Positions 1 to 6,589 of a DNA stretch of 13,506 nucleotides are shown one piece after another (positions within the stretch are counted from its first letter, which is position 1; the number at the start of each line of letters is the position of its first letter). The position numbers and the translations under genes were made by a program. This DNA is from Yinghuangia elevatio. GTDB taxonomy: Bacteria > Actinomycetota > Actinomycetes > Streptomycetales > Streptomycetaceae. The stretch covers positions 1 to 13,506 of the forward strand of contig NZ_JBEZFP010000197.1 of NCBI RefSeq assembly GCF_040649515.1, in the 5' to 3' direction. The notes under the pieces were generated by a model. It saw only the letters and a program-made list of their open reading frames with translations. It was not told the DNA's origin and ran no database searches.

Positions 1-185
1 TGTTTGGTTTTTCTTGGTTTCAATTGATGTTTTTTTTTTTGTTGGTCTGGGCCCCGGGCCGGGGGGGGGGGCGCCGGGGGGGGGGCACCGGTTCTTGCCC
101 GGTGCCCCCACCACGCGACGACGGCGTGCGGACGAAGCGGACCGCGCCGGCACCCCGCGTGGGGCTGCCGCGCGGATGCCGCGGG
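1..185. other. Gene-free left edge with homopolymer runs
   Basis: No gene is visible on either strand. The first 40 bases are T-rich, ending in an 11-base T run (30-40). Two G runs follow, 11 bases (61-71) and 10 bases (76-85). This composition is unlike the rest of the window and contains no codon structure. Positions 81-109 form a strong hairpin, listed separately. The stretch could be a contig end with poor-quality sequence, or a genuine terminator region downstream of pccB. The gene for the small epsilon subunit, which in Streptomyces follows pccB closely, is not here. Confidence 0.6.
81..109 (-). terminator. Hairpin downstream of pccB, probable terminator
   Basis: The arm GGGGGCACCGG (81-91) pairs perfectly with CCGGTGCCCCC (99-109) over 11 base pairs, with a 7-base loop. 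It lies about 75 bases beyond the pccB stop codon. No U tract follows on the minus strand, which is common for terminators in high-GC actinomycetes. Part of the left arm lies inside the second G run, so sequence quality there matters for the call. Confidence 0.5.
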
Positions 186-1772
186 TTACAGCGGGATGTT
201 GCCGTGCTTCTTCGGCGGCAGCGTCTCGCGCTTGCCCTTCAGGGCCCGCAGCGCCTTGACGACGTGCGCGCGCGTCGACGACGGCATGATGACGGCGTCG
301 ACGTACCCGCGCTCGGCCGCGATGTACGGATTGCAGAGCGTGTCTTCGTAGTCCTGGATCAGCTCGGCGCGCCGCGCGTCGGGGTTCTCCGCCGCCGCGA
401 GCTCCTTGCGGTACACGATGTTGGCCGCGCCCTGCGCGCCCATGACGGCGATCTGCGCGGTCGGCCACGCCAGGTTCACGTCGGCACCGAGGTGCTTGGA
501 GCCCATGACGTCGTACGCGCCACCGTAGGCCTTGCGCGTGATGACCGTGACCAGTGGCACGGTCGCCTCGGCGTACGCGTAGATCAGCTTCGCGCCGCGA
601 CGGATGATGCCCGTCCACTCCTGGTCGGTGCCCGGCAGGAAGCCCGGTACGTCGACGAAGGTCAGCACCGGGATGTTGAACGCGTCGCAGGTGCGCACGA
701 AGCGCGCGGCCTTCTCGGACGCGTCGATGTCCAGCGTGCCCGCGAACTGCATCGGCTGGTTGGCGACGATGCCGACGCTGCGGCCCTCGACCCGCCCGAA
801 GCCGACGATGATGTTCGGCGCGAACAGCGGGTGGACCTCCTGGAACTCCGCGTCGTCCACGACATGCTCGATGACCTTGTGCATGTCGTAGGGCTGGTTG
901 GCGGAGTCCGGGATCAGCGTGTCGAGCTCGAGGTCGTACTCGCTGGTCTCCAGGTCGGCGACCTCGGGGTACGCGGGCGCCTCTTCGAGGTTGTTGCTCG
1001 GCAGGTACGAGAGCAGCCCCTTGACGTACTCCAGGGCGTCCTTCTCGTCGCCGCCCATGTAGTGGGCGTTGCCGGACTTGGTGTTGTGGGTACGCGCGCC
1101 GCCCAGGTCCTCCATCGAGACGTCTTCGCCGGTGACCGTCTTGATGACGTCCGGGCCGGTGATGAACATCTGCGAGGTCTGGTCGACCATCACCACGAAG
1201 TCGGTCAGCGCGGGGGAGTAGACGTGTCCGCCGGCCGCGGCGCCCATGATGAGCGAGATCTGCGGGATCACGCCGGACGCGATGACGTTGCGGCGGAAGA
1301 TCTCGCCGTACAGGCCGAGCGAGACGACGCCCTCCTGGATGCGCGCGCCGCCGCCCTCGTTGATGCCGATGATCGGCCGGCCGGTCTTGATCGCCAGGTC
1401 GAGGACCTTGACGATCTTCTCGCCGTAGACCTCGCCGAGGGAGCCGCCGAAGATGGTGACGTCCTGCGAGAACACGCAGACCTCGCGGCCGTCGACCGTG
1501 CCGTACCCGGTCACGACGCCGTCGCCGTAGGGGCGGTTCTTCTCCAGGCCGAAGTTGGTCGACCGGTGCCTGGCGAACTCGTCGAGTTCGACGAACGAGC
1601 CCTCGTCGAGGAGGTACTCGATGCGCTCGCGGGCGGTCATCTTGCCCTTGGCGTGCTGCTTCTCGACCGCGCGGGCCGAGCCCGCGTGCACGGCCTCATC
1701 GATGCGGCGACGCAGGTCGGCGATCTTGCCGGCCGTGGTGTGGATGTCGGGATCGCCCTGTACCGGGTCCAT
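186..1772 (-). CDS. pccB: Propionyl-CoA carboxylase, beta (carboxyltransferase) subunit
   Basis: This is the carboxyltransferase subunit of a biotin-dependent acyl-CoA carboxylase. It moves CO2 from carboxybiotin to propionyl-CoA to give methylmalonyl-CoA, a polyketide and fatty-acid precursor, in the cytoplasm. The 528-residue length is normal for the family. Visible landmarks are GINEGGGARIQEG (136-148), GAAAGGHVYSPALTDF (177-192), FVDVPGFLPG (372-381) and AYGGAYDVMGSKH (415-427). Asp421 in the last motif matches the position (Asp422 in S. coelicolor PccB) known to favour propionyl-CoA; AccB has Ile there. I chose the ATG at 1772 because AGGAG (1781-1785 on this strand) sits 8 bases upstream and the N-terminus then fits the family; the reading frame stays open much further upstream. 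The gene is divergent from birA. Substrate preference is inferred from a single residue. Confidence 0.95.
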   Translation of the reverse strand: MDPVQGDPDIHTTAGKIADLRRRIDEAVHAGSARAVEKQHAKGKMTARERIEYLLDEGSFVELDEFARHRSTNFGLEKNRPYGDGVVTGYGTVDGREVCVFSQDVTIFGGSLGEVYGEKIVKVLDLAIKTGRPIIGINEGGGARIQEGVVSLGLYGEIFRRNVIASGVIPQISLIMGAAAGGHVYSPALTDFVVMVDQTSQMFITGPDVIKTVTGEDVSMEDLGGARTHNTKSGNAHYMGGDEKDALEYVKGLLSYLPSNNLEEAPAYPEVADLETSEYDLELDTLIPDSANQPYDMHKVIEHVVDDAEFQEVHPLFAPNIIVGFGRVEGRSVGIVANQPMQFAGTLDIDASEKAARFVRTCDAFNIPVLTFVDVPGFLPGTDQEWTGIIRRGAKLIYAYAEATVPLVTVITRKAYGGAYDVMGSKHLGADVNLAWPTAQIAVMGAQGAANIVYRKELAAAENPDARRAELIQDYEDTLCNPYIAAERGYVDAVIMPSSTRAHVVKALRALKGKRETLPPKKHGNIPL

Positions 1773-1935
1773 TGCGCGGGCTCCTGTCAAGTCGAACAGC
1801 GGCGTTCCGTAGCGTATCCGCGCCCCGAAACACGTTCTCACCGCCCCGTCGGAAGGGCCTCCCGAGGCCCCCTCGCGGGGCACGTACGCGCAGCTGGGGA
1901 CACCCGTCGCGGGGCCGCTTCCGCACGGCCGGGTC

Positions 1936-1967
1936 CCTGTCCGGGACCTGTCCGGGACCTGTCCCGA
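1936..1967. repeat. 11-bp tandem repeat between pccB and birA
   Basis: Two perfect copies of CCTGTCCGGGA (1936-1946, 1947-1957) are followed by a shorter, altered copy (1958-1967). The 11-base period is close to one helical turn, so equivalent bases face the same side of the DNA. The repeat lies in the divergent intergenic region, 64 bases before birA and about 165 bases upstream of pccB. A regulator site is possible; no known operator was recognised. Confidence 0.6.
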
Positions 1968-2018
1968 CCCTGCTGTGTCCCGGGCCGCGTCCTGAGCGGG
2001 TATCGCGCCCGCACGACC

Positions 2019-2024
2019 TAGTCT
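2019..2024 (+). promoter_or_regulatory. Putative -10 element of a leaderless birA promoter
   Basis: TAGTCT fits the actinobacterial TANNNT pattern and ends exactly six bases before the birA ATG. Transcription would therefore begin at or next to the start codon. No Shine-Dalgarno sequence is present before that ATG, which supports a leaderless message. A matching -35 element at normal spacing is not evident. Confidence 0.45.
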
Positions 2025-2030
2025 TTCCGC

Positions 2031-2885
2031 ATGACCGGAGCAACCGAAGCCCCCGAGCCCTCCCCGTGGACCGACCTCGACCGGCCTCCGCTGCGTGAGG
2101 CGGGGCTGCGCCGCGGCCTGGAGGGCGCCGGCGGCCTGTGGCGCGAGGTCCGCGTCGTCCCCGAGACCGGCTCGTCCAACGCGGACCTGGCGGCACGCGC
2201 CGCGGAGGACGAGGGCCTCGTGCTCGTCGCCGAGTACCAGAACGCGGGGCGCGGGCGCCTGGACCGGCAGTGGACCGCGCCGCCCCGCTCGGGGATCTTC
2301 GCCTCGGTGCTGCTCAAGCCGGAGGACGTACCGGTGGCGCGGTGGGGCTGGCTGCCGCTGCTGGTCGGCGTCGCGGCGGCGCAGGCGGTGAGCCGGGTCG
2401 GCGGTGTCGACGTACGCCTGAAGTGGCCGAACGACCTGCTGATCGGCGACCGCAAACTGGCCGGGATCCTGGCCGAGCGCGCGGGCACGGGCGTGGTGGT
2501 CGGCATCGGCCTCAACGTCTCGCTGCGTGAGGACGAACTCCCGGTCCCGGGCGCGATCTCGCTCGCGCTCGCCGAGTCGATCACCACCGACCGCGACCCG
2601 CTGCTGCGGGCGCTGCTGCGCGACCTGGAGACCTGGTACGAGCGCTGGCGCGCGGCCGGCGGGGACGCTCGGGCGAGCGGGCTGCACGCGGCGTACACCG
2701 CGGCCTGCGCGACGATCGGGCGCCGGGTGCGCGTCGAACTCCCGGCGGGCCGCGTGCTGGTGGGCAACGCCACCGACGTGGACGACGACGGCCGCATCAT
2801 CGTCGCGAGCCCGGACGGGCCGGAGGCGGTGGGCGCGGGCGACGTCGTCCACGTGCGCCCGGCGGAAGAGGCCCCGCACACCTGA
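2031..2885 (+). CDS. birA: Biotin--[acyl-CoA carboxylase] ligase
   Basis: Biotin protein ligase activates biotin with ATP to biotinyl-5'-AMP and transfers it to the lysine of the carrier domain of acyl-CoA carboxylase alpha subunits. The protein has 284 residues. It begins directly before the catalytic domain and lacks the N-terminal DNA-binding domain of E. coli BirA, so it is the monofunctional type with no repressor role expected. Motifs seen are ETGSSN (45-50), the biotinyl-AMP loop GRGRLDRQW (73-81), KWPNDLL with the catalytic-region lysine (131-137) and GIGLN (158-162); a small C-terminal beta domain follows. The loop has Asp where many homologues have Gly (GRGRxGR). The ATG has no ribosome binding site and follows a -10-like TAGTCT, suggesting leaderless translation. 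Its partner gene pccB is divergent. Confidence 0.95.
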   Translation: MTGATEAPEPSPWTDLDRPPLREAGLRRGLEGAGGLWREVRVVPETGSSNADLAARAAEDEGLVLVAEYQNAGRGRLDRQWTAPPRSGIFASVLLKPEDVPVARWGWLPLLVGVAAAQAVSRVGGVDVRLKWPNDLLIGDRKLAGILAERAGTGVVVGIGLNVSLREDELPVPGAISLALAESITTDRDPLLRALLRDLETWYERWRAAGGDARASGLHAAYTAACATIGRRVRVELPAGRVLVGNATDVDDDGRIIVASPDGPEAVGAGDVVHVRPAEEAPHT

Positions 2886-3132
2886 GAAGCAGTGCCGCGG
2901 AGGCGCACGGACGGGGCAGGGGCGGGTCGTGGCGTCGGGACCGCACAGCGGACGACGGCAGTCTCGCCCCCTTCTCTTCTCCTGCTCCCGCCGCCCGCCG
3001 CGCGCCGTCGCACTGCCGGCACGTCGCCCCTCTCGCTGTCGTCCTCGCAACCACTCAGCGTGTCCGGCGGCCCGGACTGCTCCGTTCGGCGCACAATTTC
3101 CCTGCGGGATCTCCTGCGGGGCATGTGCGGAC

Positions 3133-3137
3133 GGAGG
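3133..3137 (+). promoter_or_regulatory. Ribosome binding site fixing the PH-protein start
   Basis: GGAGG lies 8 bases before the GTG at 3146. The upstream GTG at 3125 has nothing comparable in front of it, so this site decides the start of the PH-domain protein. Confidence 0.7.
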
Positions 3138-3145
3138 TGGGGGCG

Positions 3146-3742
3146 GTGGCGGCTCGGGAGCACACCGGCGAGGTCGACCTCGTCTTCCGCGAGCATTGGC
3201 GCGTCCTGGTGCGGCCGGTCGTCATGTTGTTCGCCGTGGCCGGCGTGGCCGGGTTCCTGGCCTCCATCGCGCCGGGCGGCAGCGGGAGCAACTGGGCGCG
3301 CGTCGCGGTGTTCGTCGTGGCGGCCGCCGCGGTCGCGCACTGGACGGTCGTCCCGTGGCTGCGCTGGCTGACCGACCGTCACATCGTCGCCGGCGGACGC
3401 CTCGTCGTGCGCTCGGGCCTGTGGACGCAGGAGGGGCGGGCGATCGCGCTCGCCCGTGTCGAGGACGTCACCTTCTCGCAGGACTCCCTCCTCGAACGTG
3501 CGCTCGGCATAGGCACGCTCGTCGTGCGGCTCGACGACGGCCGCGAGCCGGTCGAGATCGTCGGACTGCCGCGCGTCACCGACGCGCAGGCCCGGTTGTT
3601 GCGGCTCGTCGATCTCGCGCGCGACGCGGCCTACTACGCGGACCGCGACGCCGCCTACCACGCGGACCGCGACGCGGCCTACCACGCGGACCGGGACGGG
3701 GCCGCGCGTACCGCACAAGACGCTGACGGGGGCGCGGGCTGA
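3146..3742 (+). CDS. Two-helix membrane protein with bacterial PH domain
   Basis: A 198-residue inner-membrane protein. Residues 22-42 and 52-74 are hydrophobic and should form a membrane hairpin. Residues 75-158 resemble the bacterial PH (bPH2, YdbS-like) domain, with a pattern like RHIVAGGRLVVRSGLWTQ followed by RVEDVTFSQDSLLERALGIGTL, which is typical of this family. The C-terminal tail carries three copies of an eight-residue repeat, DAAYxADR (160-183), encoded by a 24-base tandem repeat. The biochemical role of these proteins is not established; a membrane-associated scaffold or lipid-related role is only an inference. The GTG at 3146 is chosen for its GGAGG site. The adenylate cyclase gene follows about 50 bases downstream and may be co-transcribed or have its own promoter. 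The 260 bases between birA and this gene hold no other gene. Confidence 0.85.
   Translation: MAAREHTGEVDLVFREHWRVLVRPVVMLFAVAGVAGFLASIAPGGSGSNWARVAVFVVAAAAVAHWTVVPWLRWLTDRHIVAGGRLVVRSGLWTQEGRAIALARVEDVTFSQDSLLERALGIGTLVVRLDDGREPVEIVGLPRVTDAQARLLRLVDLARDAAYYADRDAAYHADRDAAYHADRDGAARTAQDADGGAG
3623..3694 (+). repeat. 24-bp in-frame tandem repeat, three copies
   Basis: Three near-identical 24-base units (3623-3646, 3647-3670, 3671-3694) encode DAAYYADR, DAAYHADR and DAAYHADR near the C-terminus of the PH-domain protein. The units are a multiple of three bases, so copy-number change would preserve the frame. The few differences are mostly silent third-position changes. Confidence 0.85.
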
Positions 3743-3768
3743 CCGGTGTGATGCCGGACACGTAAGGT
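3739..3768 (+). promoter_or_regulatory. Possible promoter for the adenylate cyclase gene
   Basis: CTGACC (3739-3744) and TAAGGT (3763-3768) are separated by 18 bases and resemble the -35 and -10 elements of actinomycete housekeeping promoters. The -35 overlaps the stop codon of the PH-domain gene. If the promoter is real, the message starts near 3775, which rules out the upstream GTG at 3767 as the cyclase start. Confidence 0.35.
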
Positions 3769-3793
3769 GGGCCTGACGAGACACCCTGACCCC

Positions 3794-5044
3794 ATGGTGG
3801 AGCGCATGCCCGAGGAGAGTGCCCGCGACGGGCACCGCATCGAAGGCCGGACGACCCCGGCCGGCGATCGCGGGAATCACGGCCCCGACGACCAGGAACG
3901 CGAGGACGGCGAGCAGCCCGGCGATCAGCCCGGCGACGCCGCGCCCACGCCCGACCCGGCGAACGCCAGGGCGCGCGGCGGACCGAGGGACATCAGGTGG
4001 CTGGCCGACCTCGACGACCCCGAGGCGATCCAGCACTCGATCTCCGACATGGAGGAACTGGTCCTCGGCGCCCCGCGCCGCTACACCTCGGGCCAGGTCG
4101 CGCACCTGGTCGGCGTGCCGCTGGAGGAGGCCCGGCGGCTGTGGCGTTCTCTCGGCTTCCCGGACTTCGGGCCCGCCCGGGCGTTCACCGACGCCGACGT
4201 GGAGGCCCTGCGCCACCTGCTCGACCTGATCTCGTCCGGCCTGCTGCCCGAGCCCGTGGCCGCGCAGTTCGTGCGTTCCGTCGGACAGACGATGGCCCGC
4301 TTCGCCGAGTGGCAGACCGAGGCGTGGGTCGAGTACATCGGCGGCGAGCTGACCGGCGAGCGTTCCGAGCAGGTCGTCGGGGGTGCGGGCGATGTGATGC
4401 CCGAACTCGAGCCGCTGGTGCTGTACGCGTGGCGCCGCCACCTCGCCGCCGCGACCACGCGCGTCATGGAGTCGCTCACCGACCACAACACCGTCGGCCA
4501 GCGCCTCGCGGTGGGCTTCGCGGACCTGGTCGGGTTCACGCGCCTGTCCCGCAACCTCTCGGAGGCCGAACTCGGGCGTCTTGTCCAGACGTTCGAGGAC
4601 GCGGCGTCCGACGTGATCACGTCCCTGGGCGGGCGGCTGGTCAAGACGCTGGGCGACGAGGTGCTGTTCGTCGCGTTCAAGCCGGAGTCGGCGGTCGAAC
4701 TCGGGCTGCGGCTGGTCGAGGTGATGGCGGACGAGCCGGTGCTGCCGGAGTTGCGGGTGGGCATGGCGTACGGCCAGGTCCTGTCCCGCATGGGCGACGT
4801 GTTCGGGACCACGGTCAATCTGGCGAGCCGGCTGACCGCGCTGGCGCCCAAGAACACCGTGGTCATCGACCGCGATCTGGCCGCCGCGCTGGGCGAGGTT
4901 CCGGCGTACGAGTTGCAGCCCATGTGGCGCCGCCCGGTGCGCGGGCTGGGCCTCGTCGAGCCGTGGACGGTCGGGCGGCCGGGCGTGCGCGAGCCGGAGG
5001 TCGACGGCACCGCGATACCCGATCAGGCCGGTCCGGTGGCCTGA
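3794..5044 (+). CDS. Class III adenylate cyclase with N-terminal regulatory domain
   Basis: This enzyme makes cAMP from ATP. Numbered from the ATG at 3794 it has 416 residues: a charged, disordered start (1-65), a helical regulatory region with a MerR-like stretch (about 96-145, starting YTSGQVAHLVGV) as in Mycobacterium Rv1264-type cyclases, and the catalytic domain (about 237-390). The catalytic set is complete: metal-binding Asp244 (FADLVGFT) and Asp288 (LGDEVLF), adenine-selecting Lys284 and Asp335 (GDVFG), and Asn342 and Arg346 in TVNLASR. No membrane helix is seen, so it should be soluble. In Rv1264 the equivalent N-terminal domain confers pH-dependent autoinhibition; the same role here is inference. 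The start is uncertain: GTG 3767, ATG 3794 and ATG 3806 are all in frame without a convincing ribosome binding site. It probably corresponds to cya of Streptomyces. Confidence 0.92.
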   Translation: MVERMPEESARDGHRIEGRTTPAGDRGNHGPDDQEREDGEQPGDQPGDAAPTPDPANARARGGPRDIRWLADLDDPEAIQHSISDMEELVLGAPRRYTSGQVAHLVGVPLEEARRLWRSLGFPDFGPARAFTDADVEALRHLLDLISSGLLPEPVAAQFVRSVGQTMARFAEWQTEAWVEYIGGELTGERSEQVVGGAGDVMPELEPLVLYAWRRHLAAATTRVMESLTDHNTVGQRLAVGFADLVGFTRLSRNLSEAELGRLVQTFEDAASDVITSLGGRLVKTLGDEVLFVAFKPESAVELGLRLVEVMADEPVLPELRVGMAYGQVLSRMGDVFGTTVNLASRLTALAPKNTVVIDRDLAAALGEVPAYELQPMWRRPVRGLGLVEPWTVGRPGVREPEVDGTAIPDQAGPVA

Positions 5045-5101
5045 GTTCCGCCCGGTCCGGGAAGGCTGGTGGTGTCGGTGCTCGTTGCCACACTGCCGGG
5101 C

Positions 5102-5554
5102 ATGGCTACGTGGAAGCAGTTCGAGACGGAAGCCGGCGAACTCGCGCGTGAGGTGCGGCAACGGTTCGAGTCGGCGGAGACCCATGTGCTGGCGACGTTG
5201 CGCGGCGACGGAGCGCCGCGGGTGAGCGGCAGCGAGGTCGACTTCATGGGCGACGACCTCTCCTTCGGGTCGATGCTGAACGCCGTCAAGGCACGCGACC
5301 TGGCCCGGGACGGGCGGTGTGCGATCCACGCGCACCCGGCGGCGAACGGTGACGCGAAGGTCGCCGGGGTGGCGGTCGAGGTCGTCGAGCCGGCCGAGAA
5401 GGCCGCGTACACCACGGGCGGCGAGCCGCCCGGCGGCTTCCATTCCTTCCGGCTCGACCTGCACGAGGCCGTGATGACCGCGGTCGAGGGCGACGAACTG
5501 GTCATCCGCGTATGGCGGCCCGGGCGCGGGGTCGAGACCTTTCGCAGGAAGTGA
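5102..5554 (+). CDS. Pyridoxamine 5'-phosphate oxidase-fold flavoprotein
   Basis: A 150-residue protein of the PPOX-like split beta-barrel family, which binds FMN or F420. Typical landmarks are MATWKQFE at the start, HVLATLRGDGAPRVSGSEVDF (28-48) and SMLNAVKARDLARDGRCAIH (57-76). Several members are F420- or FMN-dependent reductases, and many are uncharacterised, so no substrate can be named. The ATG at 5102 was chosen because family members begin at this point. It lacks a ribosome binding site, and CACACT (5089-5094) lies seven bases before it, so it may be leaderless. GTGs at 5069 and 5072 behind GGAAGG (5060-5065) are the alternative. The gene is 57 bases after the cyclase gene and ends against a minus-strand SRPBCC gene. 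Confidence 0.85.
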   Translation: MATWKQFETEAGELAREVRQRFESAETHVLATLRGDGAPRVSGSEVDFMGDDLSFGSMLNAVKARDLARDGRCAIHAHPAANGDAKVAGVAVEVVEPAEKAAYTTGGEPPGGFHSFRLDLHEAVMTAVEGDELVIRVWRPGRGVETFRRK

Positions 5555-5557
5555 CAT

Positions 5558-5573
5558 CGCGCGGCGCCGCGCG
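5558..5573. terminator. GC palindrome after the PPOX-fold gene
   Basis: CGCGCGGCGCCGCGCG is a perfect 16-base palindrome starting four bases beyond the stop codon of the PPOX-fold gene. It sits between converging genes and could act as a U-less terminator. It has no natural loop and high-GC DNA gives such palindromes by chance, so confidence is low. Confidence 0.3.
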
Positions 5574-5597
5574 GTACCGCCCGCGAACCGCGAACGC

Positions 5598-5639
5598 CTG
5601 TCCTGCCGAGTCTGTCCTGCCGAGTCTGTTCGGCCGAGT
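5598..5639. repeat. 14-bp tandem repeat between convergent genes
   Basis: Two perfect copies of CTGTCCTGCCGAGT (5598-5611, 5612-5625) are followed by a third copy with three differences (5626-5639). The repeat is in the 128-base gap between the converging PPOX-fold and SRPBCC genes. Nothing links it to a known element. Confidence 0.7.
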
Positions 5640-5682
5640 TCGTCGGCCCGCTCCCGCTCTCGCGGCCTCCTGCTCCCGCGGC

Positions 5683-6135
5683 TCAGCCCAGCTTGCTCCG
5701 CAGGGCGCGCAGGGCGGGTCGGATCAGGTCGCGTTCGAGCCGGCGCACCTGCTCGTGCCCGCCGTCGGACTCGTCCTGCGGTAGCGCCCAGGTGTACCGC
5801 GCGGACCACACCACCCGGGCCATCGTGCCTCCGATGATCGACTCCACACGCAGCGTCGCCAGGCACGGTCCGTCGAAGCGGAGGCCGCAGGGATGTCGGT
5901 CCAGGTCGAGGATTTCGTAGGTATAACGGCACTCGGGGTCGTCGTGCTCCACCAGGCGTTCACGCAAGGTCGCGCCGCCGGGGGCGTGTACGTGTCGTAC
6001 GTCGGGCTCGGCACCGGCTGCGCGGTCCGCGAGCGGCAGCGGGTACCACACGGACGGGTCCCGGAAGTCGCGGATCACATCCCACACCTGGTCGGCGGGC
6101 CGGTCGATCACGGTGGTGACGGAGAGCGTCGGCAC
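5683..6135 (-). CDS. SRPBCC-family (START/polyketide cyclase-like) protein
   Basis: A 150-residue helix-grip-fold protein. The opening SVTTVIDRPADQVWDVIRDF (5-24) is the standard first strand and helix of SRPBCC proteins, and the C-terminal helix EQVRRLERDLIRPALRALRSKL (128-149) closes the hydrophobic pocket. Members bind small hydrophobic ligands or act as cyclases or dehydratases; nothing in this sequence identifies the ligand. The GTG at 6135 was chosen because GGGAGG (6140-6145 on this strand) sits four bases upstream and the family's conserved start follows at once. The longer in-frame extension to 6273 is arginine- and proline-rich and has no fold features. The gene converges on the PPOX-fold gene and appears monocistronic. 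Confidence 0.87.
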   Translation of the reverse strand: MPTLSVTTVIDRPADQVWDVIRDFRDPSVWYPLPLADRAAGAEPDVRHVHAPGGATLRERLVEHDDPECRYTYEILDLDRHPCGLRFDGPCLATLRVESIIGGTMARVVWSARYTWALPQDESDGGHEQVRRLERDLIRPALRALRSKLG

Positions 6136-6589
6136 TGGTCCTCCCTGTCCCGGCACCGTACCCGTTCGGCCGTGTGCGAGGGGAGGGGCTCGTTCCGGTA
6201 TGCGCATTCGGGCTGTCCGCCCGCGTCCCGGGACCCGTCGGTACGCGACGGTACGGACACGCGGCGTTGCCAAGTCGGTACGGAGGAGTAGGGTGCGAAG
6301 GGCGTGGACGGAGGGTCCCGTGGGGTTCCGGCGGCGAGCCGCACCCGCGGGAAGTTCCCAGGGGGATGAGCACCGGCAAGCGAACGCACTGTGACGTGTC
6401 GTCTACAGATGTGACCTTTTTCTGCTGCGAATACGGCAAATAGCGACATACTCTGAGTGGTGTCGGGCGGGGCCGACTGACGGCCGGCACGGTTGCCCGG
6501 GCGCTGTCCCAGGCTGTTCGGCGGTGGCGGACAGCCCGTCGGACACGCGCCCCCGGGCTCTCGCGTCGGCATACCCGTAGGGAGGCGAG
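6136..6589. other. Intergenic region upstream of the diguanylate cyclase gene
   Basis: These 454 bases separate two divergent genes and hold no convincing gene. They contain a plausible promoter (6267-6294), the directly repeated hexamer TGTGAC at 6390-6395 and 6410-6415 (20 bases apart), an AT-rich stretch with CATACT (6447-6452) as a second possible -10, and the small palindrome ACTCTGAGT (6450-6458). This is unusually long for the window and suggests complex control of the GGDEF gene. The short minus-strand leader of the SRPBCC gene must also lie here. Confidence 0.55.
6267..6294 (+). promoter_or_regulatory. Putative promoter upstream of the GGDEF gene
   Basis: TTGCCA (6267-6272) and TAGGGT (6289-6294) are spaced by 16 bases and fit the housekeeping promoter pattern of actinomycetes. 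Transcription from here would give a leader of about 290 bases before the GGDEF start codon. A second candidate -10, CATACT (6447-6452), lies nearer to the gene but has a poor -35. Confidence 0.4.

Noticed and set aside
24..2021. A 665-codon plus-strand open frame across the left end
   Set aside because: It is the antisense shadow of pccB, whose minus-strand product is unmistakable, and it starts in the homopolymer edge.
1773..3050. Upstream extension of the pccB reading frame
   Set aside because: The frame stays open across birA, but the family N-terminus and an AGGAG site place the start at 1772.
3125..3145. Upstream GTG start for the PH-domain protein
   Set aside because: It has no ribosome binding site, while GGAGG is ideally placed for the GTG at 3146.
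2018..5932. A 1304-codon open frame on the minus strand
   Set aside because: It runs antisense through birA, the PH-domain gene, the cyclase gene and the PPOX-fold gene. The translation is Arg/Pro/Gly/Ala-rich without domains, a normal side effect of high third-position GC.
6136..6273. N-terminal extension of the SRPBCC protein
   Set aside because: The extra 46 residues are Arg/Pro/Gly-rich, and GGGAGG with the family's conserved first strand lies exactly at the GTG at 6135.
6390..6405. A possible CRP site upstream of the GGDEF gene
   Set aside because: TGTGA is followed by GTCTACA rather than TCACA and at the wrong spacing, so it does not meet the dyad requirement.
6366..6443. A 25-codon plus-strand frame (MSTGKRTHCDVSSTD...) upstream of the GGDEF gene
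   Set aside because: It has a G-rich run directly touching its ATG with no spacing, ends in promoter-like AT-rich sequence and has no recognisable similarity; it cannot be told from chance.
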